Below are positions 27,933 through 41,510 of a stretch of DNA of 64,000 nt, in pieces. The position numbers were made by a program, and so were the translations under genes. The notes beneath the pieces were generated by a model. It did not search any database. It was not told the origin of the DNA and worked only from the letters and a program-made list of their open reading frames with translations. Within the stretch, counting starts at the first letter, position 1. Every line of letters begins with the position of its first letter. The DNA comes from Brevipalpus yothersi (lineage: Eukaryota > Arthropoda > Arachnida > Trombidiformes > Tenuipalpidae): assembly GCA_003956705.1 (NCBI GenBank), contig QZCP01000445.1, forward strand, positions 360,654 through 424,653, given 5' to 3'.

Positions 27933-30160
27933 GGAGAAGGTGGAAAAGAGGGAATATTCAGCACAAGTGGGTGGTGGGGGTGGGAGAGAGCGGCACGAAA
28001 AAAAGAGAGGCCAAAAAAAGGCCACATCATCAGAGTCTCGTTGTTAATGTTAAATCTTGTACTTGGCAGAGGTTTGTTATGATTATCACCAAACAGACCA
28101 GCAAACTTATACACACACCACGTTCAACTACTACTACTACAGCTTGTTATTCAGATGTATCATAGTGTTATGATATTGAAGCATGGATTGGAGAGGAAGC
28201 AGGAAAGTGAGAAAAAACTTAGGCAGAAATATAGTTAGAGAAAGAGAGAGAGGCAAGTAAGGTCTAAGAGTAACAAATCTCATAATGGTTTCAGGTCACT
28301 TTGCGTTATGCCTTCTAACACATTTGCCAATGAGATAGGAATTGCTACCACCGCCACCCACCCCCTTTCGGCCGCCACCCCACCGAAAAGTGGGCGCGTG
28401 TATCGGCCGTATTGTGGACCGTTTTTCCAGTTCCGCTTGCTTCATTGATCCAGCACGCGACTGAACGTGTGTCACATATATCAGCGATTTTCATTCACTG
28501 ATACATATATACATGCATACATGTATGTGTAGGGAAAAGAGAGGCAAGATGGACAGAAGTGATAGAATGGAAGAAAATATTTTGGGAAATCTTGGCCCAA
28601 TTTCATCGTGAAATTTCAGAGGGAAACTGGAGAGAGGTATGGCTATTGCTAGTGAGTTATCAGGAATGGATTCTGAGAGAAAAAGTTTTTGATGGATATT
28701 CTTACTGGTAGAAGGAAAGCAGTGAAAAAGCATTGAGAAAGCATTGAGAAATATATTTCAGAATTATTTTCAAGGAAAGCAAGGACCATACCGATGATGT
28801 ATCATATGAGATAAGTCATCGAATGGGTACGCTATTGGTTCATACTAACTCATGATACCTAATTGTGAAGTGATCGCTGATGGTAGAGGCAATAGTTTGG
28901 CCAATTCGTAGAATTCATGATTCTCCTTGCCACGTCGAGATCGAGCCGCATCTCGACTCTTCTCTTTACGCATTTCCAAAATTCTGTGGATAATCAAGAG
29001 AAAAAAAGAGAGGAACAATTAAAATTGATTCTCTACATTTAGAAGGATCTGGTGTGGGTGTTTATTGTGTTGAAGTGAAAGTTCAATTTGTCAAGTGTTT
29101 ATCAGCACACATTTTTGATCATCATCAATTTGAAGTGTGTTAAAGGCCTCTTGCTTCTTGCACCGGGTCAAAAGGAGTGAAGAAGAATAATGATCTCTTT
29201 CATCTGATCGATCAATGAACTGATGATTGGAGAATCGGTAAATACAAACAAACGTTCACAATGATGATCATGATGTTTGTGTAAAAGGAAAGAAGAAGAA
29301 GATGGAGAAGATGAGGATGGAGAGGCACGAAGAGAGAGAGAAAGACCAGGCATCAGGCAAAGTAACAATAGCAAGTGAAATGAAAGAGAGAGAGAAAGAA
29401 GAGGAAAGAAAGCTTCAAGAATTGACTTTTGCTCATGGTAAAAGTTGATTTAGATTCTGTTCATGGACGACATTCGAAAGCTTTGAGTCTTGGGAGCATT
29501 TGGAACAGCTAGTGGAGACGTGATTGGAATTGGATGTACAAGTACACACATACACTCACATATATACACATAGAGAGAGAGAGAGAGAGAAAGAAATAGA
29601 AAATCCATAGGAATTGGGAAGAGGAACAAGATGATGAAGATGATGATCTTGGGAAAGTGAAAGGAAACGAAAATTTCGGAGAAGAGGATGGGAGAGAGAG
29701 AAAGAAAGACCAAAAAAGAGAGGACGAGTAAATGAGCAACAAGAAACTCACATGATATATAAAAACAAGAGAGAAATACGATGAATGAAGATATACACTA
29801 GGACACATGAGATATGAAAGGTAATATTGCGGCATTTTTTTCTTCTCTCCTCTTTTCGCCTCTTTTTACTTCAAAGTGATGATAATAATGATGATCAGAC
29901 GTTAACCATCATCACTAGGCTCACCTTTATCTCAATAGAGTAACCCTCTTGGAAGAGAGAGAAAAGAAAGAAAGAGAGAGGATCCTCATCTCCCCCAGCC
30001 TCTTCCTCCTTATTCCGATTCTCAATCTCTCTCCCCCTTCTCCCCCTCAATATTCCTATTCCTACGGCCATACGCCGTAAATGATACCATAGCTGAAGGC
30101 AAATTCAATCAATCAAATAGTTACCCAAAGTAAAATATTGAAACTGAGTAAGTGAAATGC

Positions 30161-30198
<38 letters not shown>

Positions 30199-30330
30199 AT
30201 CAAATCGAATGGTATCGAAACTAACGGTAAAAAGAGGAATAAATTCATTTCAGTTTAAATAACAAGTCTTCCTATCAATCCACTTAACCATTGCCTGAAT
30301 ACTTAAACTGGCTGATCAAATAATTTGTGG

Positions 30331-30380
<50 letters not shown>

Positions 30381-33300
30381 CTCGCTCTTTATTTCTTTCT
30401 TTCTCCGAAAAAGATTGCCAAAAATTTGGACCATCTCATCTTTGAATGCTGCCAAAAATGATACCCTTTTCGATCATCATTTAGGCCCCGATTTGATCCC
30501 CTCCAAAAAGAAGGTTTCATATATAAGCTTGAGCACCTTCAATCACACACACACTTACATGTATACAGCTCTGCAGATGTTTGAAAATATTTTAATCACC
30601 ATCATTCCAAACATTTTATGTATCATGTAGGAAAAAAACGGCAGAAAATTTGCTTATAACTGGACAGCAAAATTGAACATTCTCAATTGGAGGGCATAAA
30701 TGGTTGATACAGGCAAAGTAAGATTCATTGCTAAATGAAAAGTAATAATAAGATTTTGATCATGGGACAAACTGCTGGGCAGCAAATAAGGGTTAAGATG
30801 ATGTGATGAACAAGAATCATTTTTAATCGGATAGAGAGCAAATTTTTCTCCCCCAAAATGAATTGAAAATGATCATGTCCAGATAGGAACCGATAGAGAC
30901 CACACTTGAGGCCAATCAGCATTGGGTGCACATGAAAAGGAACCACGATTCCCTTTGGGATGGAAAAAACATTGAAAAGTATGTCTTTCTTTCTCTCTCT
31001 CTCTTATTGGGATTGATGTTTAAAAAGTGCAAAAAAGAGGATGAATTTTTTCTTCTTCTTTCATTAACTCAATACACTCGATATGATCATCTCGTTTTCA
31101 ACACCCGATCTTCATATATACACCAGCATCTTCCTCTCTTCCTCTCTGTTTCTTCATCTTATTCGTATTCAATGCAAGTAGCCTTATCACTGGCTGATTC
31201 TGGTATCAAAAAAATTTTGACAAGCAACTTTGGCACCACAACTATCACAGGATATTCAATGGAGAGGGCTTAGGGGTGGCAAATGATTAATATATAACTG
31301 TCAAACTTCACAGTTGCATTAGGATGTGTGAGTGAGAGAGAGCAAAATTTTTTTCCACTAAGAATTTTATGAATATCATGATCAGAATTTAGAAGCAGCC
31401 GATCGATTAACGGTACTATGAGCGTGTGCTAGACACATACAAGAGAAATATGCCTTTTTTTCACGATAAACTGTGACCTAGTCGTGTATTGGATGTTTAA
31501 GTGAACGTGGAGGCCAAGTTCATCTTCCATATTGGACTAAAATATATCTACACTAATCGAACGTGAGGTCAAGTTTGACTATTCGAAAGCAATCATATAA
31601 ATTATATCAACTCTATCATCAGATCCTCAATCAAGTGAGAGAGAGAGAATCATATTTCTCAAGATGACATATTCTTTCATGACAGAATCCATTCTCACAT
31701 ACATCAGCTCCAGATAGTATGCATACACATTAAGCATAGATATTCTAGCAAATCTTAATGAATTGTAGCCCCTAAAATCCGTAGCTAAAGTGTGGCCACA
31801 CGTTTTTCCGTTTATCATTATCATGCAAAGTATTTCTAAACGCAATCATGTACGGATTCAAATGTATGTGTATATCTCTCTTTCCAAATGTGTATATTAA
31901 GGAGGGTGATAAAAGCGGAAACATAAAATCACACACATTCATTCATCCACTCTTTCTCTCAATAAATTCTCTCTCTCAATAGTATGACACATGGACGAAT
32001 AAAGTTAAGTCCAGTAGCTTTGAGATATGTGTGTGTGTTTAGATTCGGATGTTACTAAATAATGGAGGTCAGTGAGCCGTTAGATTCTATTTTTCCCTCT
32101 CTTTAGTGTCATTTATACCATTTAGAATTCAAGATGAACGGTCAACACAACAATTAACTGGTCATCGTATTTATATTCACAAGTGCGGACAGTGATAAAA
32201 GAAGTAGGAGTGAGTGAATGGCGTTCAACGGGTGAATAGAAACAGTAATTCAGTCGGCAATGATGTGTGTGTGAGTGTGGACAAAAATGGCCTCAAGTGG
32301 TCCAAATGGGAATGAGAAGAGATTCATTTAATAGAAGAGAGGAAAGAATATTTTCACCAAGTTCTCAGTACTGGACATACACACACACACACTTACGAAT
32401 AAATAACACTTCTTCTTCCGTTTCTTTTATTTCTCTCATTTCGAACGTGTTAAAACTATCTTCCCATCGATGATGACCATTGCCTTTTCCCTGTCTCTGA
32501 GGTCATTCAAATTTTCAACTAAAGCCTCGGCAAATGGTCAAACTAAAGCTTGGACACACGTAAAATTGACCTGGAAATACCAGTGATCCAGTGAGTGGAC
32601 TATCGGTAAATCAAAGACACACACGCACATATACTCAATAAACATGATCTATTTTCGGGGATCAATTGTAGATCGAAACAAACGGCTCAAGATTGTCAAT
32701 CTGAAGAAAGAGAGAGAGAGAGGATCAATGTGGGTGGGTGTGAATTAACTCTCTTAACTCTCAAATAGTGAATTTATTCACAGCTACTTTTCCCATTTCT
32801 TCTTATTCTTCTTTATTCTCCATCATCAAAATCACGCCACCCATTATACACTTCTTCCCTATCAGACAAGCGACTTGTTCATAAATGTCCCGATGATTAT
32901 GATGAGAGAAGAGTCGGGTGTCCGGTGTTTTTCTAAATGACCGGTCATTAATTGTGGGACTCAGTCTTGGGTACTCACAAAATTTGGAAAGAGAGTGGGA
33001 GAGAGAGAGAGACTCACTAAATTCAGCCATTCATCCACATGGGACTTGTTCAAATGACAGTATGTAGGGGCCATTCATTCACACACACATGGACACACAA
33101 CCCTATCTACATGAGAAAAGGACATAACTTTGTCCAATGTTCAATGAACAATTGTGATTTCGATTCATCGCTGCGGAACAGAGAGCATCGTCAATTGTAT
33201 CATATTGGCTTGTGCTGATAAAGAATTTGTTCCATCAAATGGAAGGAATCGAAATTCAGAAGCTTAGGAGGACTCAGCAGCCGAGGCTCCAGCAAAATGG

Positions 33301-35142
33301 AGAGAGAGAGAGAGAGAGAGAGAAGAAGAAGAAAAAAAATTTCATTGATCAAGTCTATGGTATAAAATTGAGTCTCTTGTGGGCCATAAAATTTAGGCCA
33401 ATTGGAAGAAATAAATTCATTGTGTATACTTAAAATGATTAGATGAGTGAACAAGAGAGAAGAAGTGATTCTAAATGATGAAAGTGTCCACCCAATTCGA
33501 ATGGTGTTGTCAAATGGATAATTAGTGGATTGAATTTCTTTTTTTTTCTACATTTGAATTTATTAATATGATCCATCCAAAGCTATCGCATGTGTTGCGG
33601 CATAATTTTCAATCACATATTCTTCAGATTATCAATTTTAAATCTTATCACAATTTCCTGGCTAATCAAGCACACTTTTCATCATCCATTGCGCTGAATA
33701 TTATATTATATTATAACCAAATCAATTTTGGATAACTAAAATTCTCCAGCTTTCCATTCCTATTATTACTATTTGACGACTCTGGTTATCTCTCCATTCA
33801 AGTAACGGGTTCAATTTTTGTTCACATGAATTCCAAAATTAACATGTTGAACATTCATTTTCCAATTTTATATCATGATATATGTTCATCCTACTGTGAA
33901 TGTGTATACTTATCATACCTTATACTCATGCACACATACATTTTTTCTCTCTCTCTCTCTCTTTTTGTTCATTCTACAGATATTCCTTCTAACCTTAATT
34001 CGAACATGGATCAAACACTTCTTATCCTATTCGAAAAAAAGTGAGAGAGAGAGAGAGAGCAAATTTTTTCTGATATCGGTCATTTGATTAGGTATATATC
34101 AGTACGATACTGAACACGACATGAAAAGAGACTGAAATCGGGTGAAAATAAATGGAAAGAAGCAAATAGTGTTATGATGATGATCATGATCACATTCGGA
34201 CAATCTTGGGTATCAGAAAAGGTATATACTGCTAAATGGATCGACTTTCTTGCTTTTGCACTTCATTTCAATCTGATTTATAATTTTTTCTTCTTCTTCT
34301 TCTTTTTCTTTCTAATTCTTTCCTGAATTTTATTTTATTTTCAGAATTTTTCCTACTCCTCATCGTTGACAAACTTTTCCACTTCACCATTTCATCATCA
34401 TTCGCCATCATGAATGACCACTCCTGTACCTCACGTGCACATACATACACACACATCTTATCTGAGTGAAAGGATAAACATGTATATATATACACACTCA
34501 TATACACATTGATCACTCTGAAATGTCCACTCAGAATATGCGGCAATCGACGATTAATCAAAGTCACAGTCAAATTTTAAATGTGTCCCTCTGCATAAGT
34601 AAATCAGGATTAAAGTATTTCTCTCTCTTTCTCCTGATTGCCAATCGATAGTCGATCGAATGTGCCTTACTTTTTTCTCTCCCTATTGATTATCAAGAGA
34701 GATCATTATAGAAGTATGCTGATCAAAGTTCTATTGGAAGTGATAATTATTATATATAACTCTTCAACTCTTATGGATCAGCTTAACTTGAGAAAGAGAG
34801 AGAGAGAGAGAATGATCACCAATTAGTGAAGTTGTTTTAGTTCATTGATCAAAAGTTTATCTATCTACTTTAAATGAGTAAATTGATCAGCTTTAGAACT
34901 TTTCCGAAAATCTTTCACTTATCAGGAAGCAATAAGTAGAGATTCTTTCAACTCATCATTTGAGCAACTGTATCATTTGGTGCAATACCCCTTTTAACCC
35001 TTCTAGCATTAAATCAGTAAAGAGAGAGAGAGAGAGCGAAAATCACTTCAACTAACCTAAATCAATCGTTAGACAGTTATCATGTCAGATATTCTGACAG
35101 ATCATGCTGAAACAAGAACACCATTTAAAGTAGACTCATATA

Positions 35143-35193
<51 letters not shown>

Positions 35194-36139
35194 TAAAGTC
35201 AGACATGTATATGTTGTATATGGAAAGGTCTTCTTCACATACTCAATACATATATATATAATGACGATGATCCCAGACCACTCAATCTTATTGATACGCT
35301 GTAAGTCATGTCACTTCATGATAGGAACAAATCGAAACTGAATTCTGGTATCTGGTCCAATTGGAATACTATCGATAGAAAATTCATTATTAGCAACATA
35401 TCATCTCTCTTCTTTTTTTCCTTCTCCTTCTTCTTCGTTTTTCGGACACAAAATCATCTCAAAAGATCTAATCGGAACTCATCTTTTTTCTCTCTCTCTC
35501 CTTGAGGCCAGTCTGAGCGTTGAACTTGTATCATCAACCATAGTGTAAGGCTTAGCAAAAGTTCATATACACCTAACACCACATAATGTATACAGTGGGC
35601 AATATATATCTGAACAAATGATAAAAAAGTCTGATCAAGTGACTCCTAAGCGTGATCAATTAGATTAGATGAAGATGAACGAAGTGTTTCAATTTTGAAA
35701 CGCTAGTTCATGATTCAATTCGTGTGCAAAACAGTAGCTATGGCTAAGATTTCAATTGCGATCATGATAAGATTTGGTTTCAAGATGAAAACATTTTCCT
35801 TAGACAACTACTGGTGAAGGAATGTTATTCCTTCTTCTTATTTTCAATGTGTACATTCTTGATTTAATATTCGATTGTCAACGTATACAGGTTCACAGAC
35901 ATCAAAGTGATACATCTGTTCAAGTATGATGAGAAGATTTGAATTCGGAAAAAAACGATTATTAGATTTGAAGAATCAAATCGATTGATCTTCAAATATA
36001 TCAATAAAAAAAGTGAAAGATATCGAATTCAATTACCACTGAACTCATTGATTTTCGTCAAGTCAAGATAATGAATGTTAACCCTACGATTATCATCATC
36101 ACTCGGTCTCTTAATTCTGATATTGAAACGATTTAATTT

Positions 36140-36183
<44 letters not shown>

Positions 36184-37187
36184 TTCTTTCCCAAGGTTGT
36201 TGAGCTAATTTAATCTAAATAGAGAAAACCAATAGGGCTGATAATGATGAAGAAAAAGAAGGGGAGAAGAAAAAAGTTTTTCTCCAAGTTAAACATGATC
36301 TTAAACTGATGTGTATGTTACAAGTGGATATAATGCTGAGAATTGAAATTCAAGTATTTCTTTTCTGATCGTAGTTTGATTTTTCATGATGATTAAAGCA
36401 TCATACACTATGGATGAGGGTGGTCCAGAGATTGATTATATTATCATTCTAATGGATCAAGTGAGGAGAAAGACACTAAATCCAATGGTAAATTGGTCTC
36501 ACAACTTTTTTTTGATAGAGAGAGAGAGAGAGAGAGAGATAAGAATATACACAGTCTTCATGCTAAGAAATAAAATGATATAAGAAACAAGAAGTCGTTA
36601 ACGATTGGCCATAGGACACTCATTCAATTGAAATTGGAATTGGAACTCAGAATTATCGTGAATTTTGATATGATAGCATGTGCTTACGAGTCTTATTTTT
36701 TTTACTCAAGTTAAAATCATGTTGAGTGGCCTCAAGTGAATTGATTTTTTTTCATTTTTCTTCTTACTATTCTCACACACATAAGCTTTTCAGAAGGTAT
36801 GGAACAGTGTTTCAATTTCTTCGGAAAGCTTTCAAGATGTTCATGAAGCCCGAAAACTTATATGTATGCGCTTGTTGTTCTAAAAGCTGTATATATGTGT
36901 ATATATACCTGATGGATGTACTTGAAATCAGATATTCACACATATTTGAGAAAATTTGTTAAAATGCGGAAGCTTTCTGTTCATCTGCTTTTATCCATCC
37001 TCGGAAAACATCATCAAATGTTAATCAAAATGTTTGTCACCGTGTAAGCAAATGGATTCTCAATATGAGTTATGAAAGATATTATGGGCTGAAAAGTAGC
37101 AATATTCTGATAATATCGGGAGAGAGAGAATATCATTCGGTAAGCCAAATTGAAAAGAAGCCATCGTCACTTAAAAATGATATTCTC

Positions 37188-37235
<48 letters not shown>

Positions 37236-38143
37236 AGTATAAAAGTGGTGGGCTGTCCTTGGCTGACACTTGTTGGAACAGTTGAATGATGGAAAGCCCT
37301 ATGCTCACTATCTTCCAAGGAAACTCATTTTCCAACTACATGAATTCATTAATGTCATCATATGATCATCAGTAGAAAGATATAAGAGTATGATGATGAT
37401 GATGATGAAGAAAAAAGAGGAAGAAAAAGTATCAAGAAGTGGAGATCCTTGGAACGGATGAGAGAAAGAGCAAAAGAGAAACAGAAAGAGAGAGAGAGAG
37501 AGAGAGAGAGACTGAAACATTTTCGGATCATAAAAAGGCATGTAGATTCTTGACTGGGAGAATCCATAGTGTGTTATCCGATCTCATATCTGGAGAAGCC
37601 AATATTTCTTTCGCTCTCTACTAATTTTACCATCTCTCGCCTTCAGTATCTATATGATTGACTTCTCCTTCTTCTCTATTCGAAATTCTTCCTGATATTA
37701 CACGGATACATGTTTGTGTTCTCAGCCGATGAATTCATGACCTGGAAAAGAGGTTCCCATGTCTATTAGACCATTTAGCAGAGCAAATATTCTGTGGCAA
37801 TCTTGTGGGGCTCGTGAAAGAGGATCCTCTCTTACCTACAGATTTAGAAAGAGAAAGGAAGGAGAAAAGACGAAATTCTGTCCCAAATCATAGAGAAACG
37901 GGAAAGATTGTTGTCTATCGTTTCAATTATCCACAACGGCGATGACGGCTTCCACAAAAATATGGCCTTCTTTCCTCGCTTATTTAACAACACTCCATCC
38001 ATCTATCTATCTGTCTATCTATCTCTACCTGTGTATCTGTATATAAAATGTGTATGTGTATACCTGGCCCAGTGAGTTGGTAAAATGTTGTGAAACTCAC
38101 CAGCTCAGTGAATGAAAGAAAAGTTTTTCGACTATTTTTAATG

Positions 38144-38179
<36 letters not shown>

Positions 38180-38993
38180 CTTTTTCTCTTTATTTCTCAT
38201 TTCTCTTGCTACCTTTGAGAGATACAATCTGACTGGCTGTAAGATAATAATGTAATTAAGTGTAATTGAGTTGAGCGGAGAGGGACCAAAATTTGGCCCG
38301 GGAGAGGACATTAAAACACACTACGCGCTGGAACACTTCCAGTGACAGGAACAGATGAGAGTTGGGTGAGCTTCATCTGAAATTTTAATAGCATCCGGCC
38401 CAATCATAATGGAAAAAGAGAGAAGAAGCAAGACTATCATGACTATGATTGAGGCTATGTCCTCTCAATTTGAAGCTCGAGTAGGCTTCTTAATGTATGC
38501 AAGAGAGAGAGACATAGAGAGATGATTCTCTTTGTCTCTCTCTCATTCTTTTTTACTCACTATTTTTACCTTGTGTCATTTTAATTAATCGAGGGAATGC
38601 TTCATCTGATGTGAGATGAAAATTTTTTGTTCCACTCAGCGATGCTCATTGCTACCGTTCTATGTCGGTGTATTTTGAACGGCTCAATGGCCCGATTATT
38701 TCATGATACTCTCATGAGCATCCCTAAGCTAAATGAGCTTCTCTCTTGCCATCCCCTTTTACCCTCATCACACACAGCACGCTTAGCTTCTTTTTCTCTG
38801 TGGTATTTCCAGTTTTATGGGTGAAAAAATGAACACAAAATTTGTTCTAAAACCACCGGCCGTTTTGGAAAAAGGAACACACATACACACACTCGTTCTT
38901 GATGGCCTGTGACTTGATCACATACGCACGGAATAAGCCGGCTGACAGGGCATCTTGTCAACAGAAAACAACAATCTCAAAGATTCAGGGCAT

Positions 38994-39034
<41 letters not shown>

Positions 39035-40121
39035 CCAGTGAAAAAAAGTATGACGAAACTCACGCAATTTTCTTGAGATTCCATCTTTTTCCTTTACTCA
39101 TATTAACTTAAATACACATACACTATTTCGCAAGCATTGAAACGGGAACGGAAGTTCTCGGAAATTGGCGAGAAAAAGAGAGAGAGAGAAAGAGGAGAAG
39201 AGAAGAGAGAAAAAATTGGGATCCAAAGATCCAATCAGTTTTCCTACTGATCATGCTTTTTTCACAGCTTCTCTCTCTTCCTCTCGTTAACATAGAATCA
39301 AATGGACATGTTGACTGACGTGATAATCAGGTTAGCCAGGCAAAAGATGAGGGAATAGGGTGAGCTACAAAATGATGTGTAGATCTTACTTCTTTCACAT
39401 GTTCTTCTTTAGATCTTCAATTCCTGGCGGGAATCGAAGGAGAGAAAGAGAAAGAAAGTCCAAAAAAGAGACGTGGACAGTAATAGTATTAGTCCAAAGA
39501 ATAACTGTACATTCACAGTGTGTGTGTATGTATGTATGTATGTGTGGCTCCATGCATGTATGGACAACGCATGGGACCATTGGAGATGTGTGATGATATG
39601 AGGCAATAAGATGGTCACGGATAGAATGAATAAAAAGCTCGACCCAAGAGATATGAATGTAGGATAGAAAAAGAGAGAGATGCTGAGTTGGTCTAAATCA
39701 GTGGAAATTCTAGTCCAACAACAGCAACTGAAACTATGCTAACACAGACATACACGAATAGTATGGACTAGAGAATGAATCGATAATTTTTTGTATTGAA
39801 CAGTGTATATTATGCAGAGCCAGACAGAATGATCTTTAACGGTTTCATTTTTCCCAAGCTTCACTGGGTCCAGACTAGGGGCCGCGATAAAAGTCTCCTG
39901 TGGACAGTGGTCCTATGGTCCCTATACGCCTGAGTTTGGGGGTAAATTTTTCAAATCTTGCCATTTCCAATATCATTTATTAAATCATATTGTGTGGACT
40001 CATACACACAGTGGTCATTGGTAGACGAACTGCTCGGTGAGGAAGCTGGCCAATTTTTGATCTATCCAAAGCATTTTATTTGACGCTATTAGAGAGCTGT
40101 AAAAGAGCATTGACTAACGAG

Positions 40122-40166
<45 letters not shown>

Positions 40167-40459
40167 AAAAAGAGAAGAACAAGAAGAAGGAATAGAAAAT
40201 GAACGGAAACTGAATATCCTAGGTGAAGCCTATGAAGGAATCCTGTGAGAATTGGAAAAGTGAAGAGAGCTTGTTGAATGAATGAAGTTATCAGAGAGCG
40301 AATGAGGAGTAAGAGAGAGAGAGAAAGAAATAGGAGGATGGAGATAAAGATGCTGAAGTGATCAGAGAAGATGAGGAGTAAAAGAAAACTGGAAAGAATG
40401 GAAGAAGAAAAAGGCAGCTTCAAATCACTTTTTATAGATGTAAGTAGATCTGGAATAAA

Positions 40460-40536
<77 letters not shown>

Positions 40537-41473
40537 GCTCACTTTTCATCCTCTCCAATTTGCTTGCGGATTTTTGTGGGCCAACTCATGGACCTTATTA
40601 CCATTCTTCTTGACCAAATTTATTTTACTCATTGGACTCACTTTCTTCTTCTATTATTTTTCTTTTCTCTCTCTCTCTCTCACTTTCCATTTCCATTGCT
40701 TCTGGCCACTTCACTCGATTACAGAGGGCTGAATGGATATATTCCGAAATGGACAATAAATCCTCTTGTGAGCCACTTTTTTTCCTTCTATTTGATGCTT
40801 TTTGGCACTTTTTTCTGCCTTTTCTTCACACACAGTTTTTTCTACACTTGTTCACATTTTTTCCACTATTTTTTGCACTTTTTTTCAATATATCGCTCAT
40901 AACAAATTAGCTTGCTCCTCACTTGACTGTAGCTCTACCCAACATCAGATAGGCTCTGTATTGATGACCATTCTTTCTCGGTATATTTGGATGATGATGG
41001 CTCATCCCTCCCTCTGCTTTGATCAAATTTTCACACTGTTGATGAGAATCAGATTCATCCATCACCATAGTCTGATGATCAGTCATCTAAATCTGTTTCT
41101 GTTCAAATATCATTTGAGAACATACCCTGATTTGAACCACATTTTAGCCATCAACTGAACAACTGTGTGTGTATATATGGCTGGAATGAGTATTAAAAAA
41201 TGATTTTCTTTTTTCGCTCTCAATTTCAAATCACACACTGAAAACTTTATCCACTTTGAGTCAATAAAATTGAGATTTTGAATTTTGTTTGTTACAGATC
41301 AACTCAGATAGATGTGTATGTGTATGTGTGCGTGTGTACAAGTGAAAATTCATAAATTTGACCTGTACTTGAAAAATTTTTTATCAGGTCATACAAGTGA
41401 TCAAATTGAAAAGGCGATTTTCGGTGTTGGTGTTATGCTTTGAATTTTGATCATCTTGTTGATCAATGAGCTA

Positions 41474-41510
<37 letters not shown>

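Larger units (their letters stand above)
18680..28858 (-). other. trh intron 2 (10.2 kb): microsatellites and ACGTG cluster
   Basis: This interrupts the bHLH domain between the loop and helix 2. It holds many (GA)n/(TC)n tracts, a cluster of ACGTG cores at 19698-20768, (TTC)n near 21925-21950, (ATC/ATT)n near 23735-23768, (TA)n near 27773-27789 and a GC-rich block at 28345-28440. I recognised no nested gene. Confidence 0.7.

Noticed and set aside
40124..40613. ORFs made of alternating Ser-Leu or Glu-Arg on both strands, here and at every long GA/TC tract
   Set aside because: They are translations of dinucleotide repeats, which contain no stop in any frame. They show no conserved residues or splice context and occur symmetrically on both strands.
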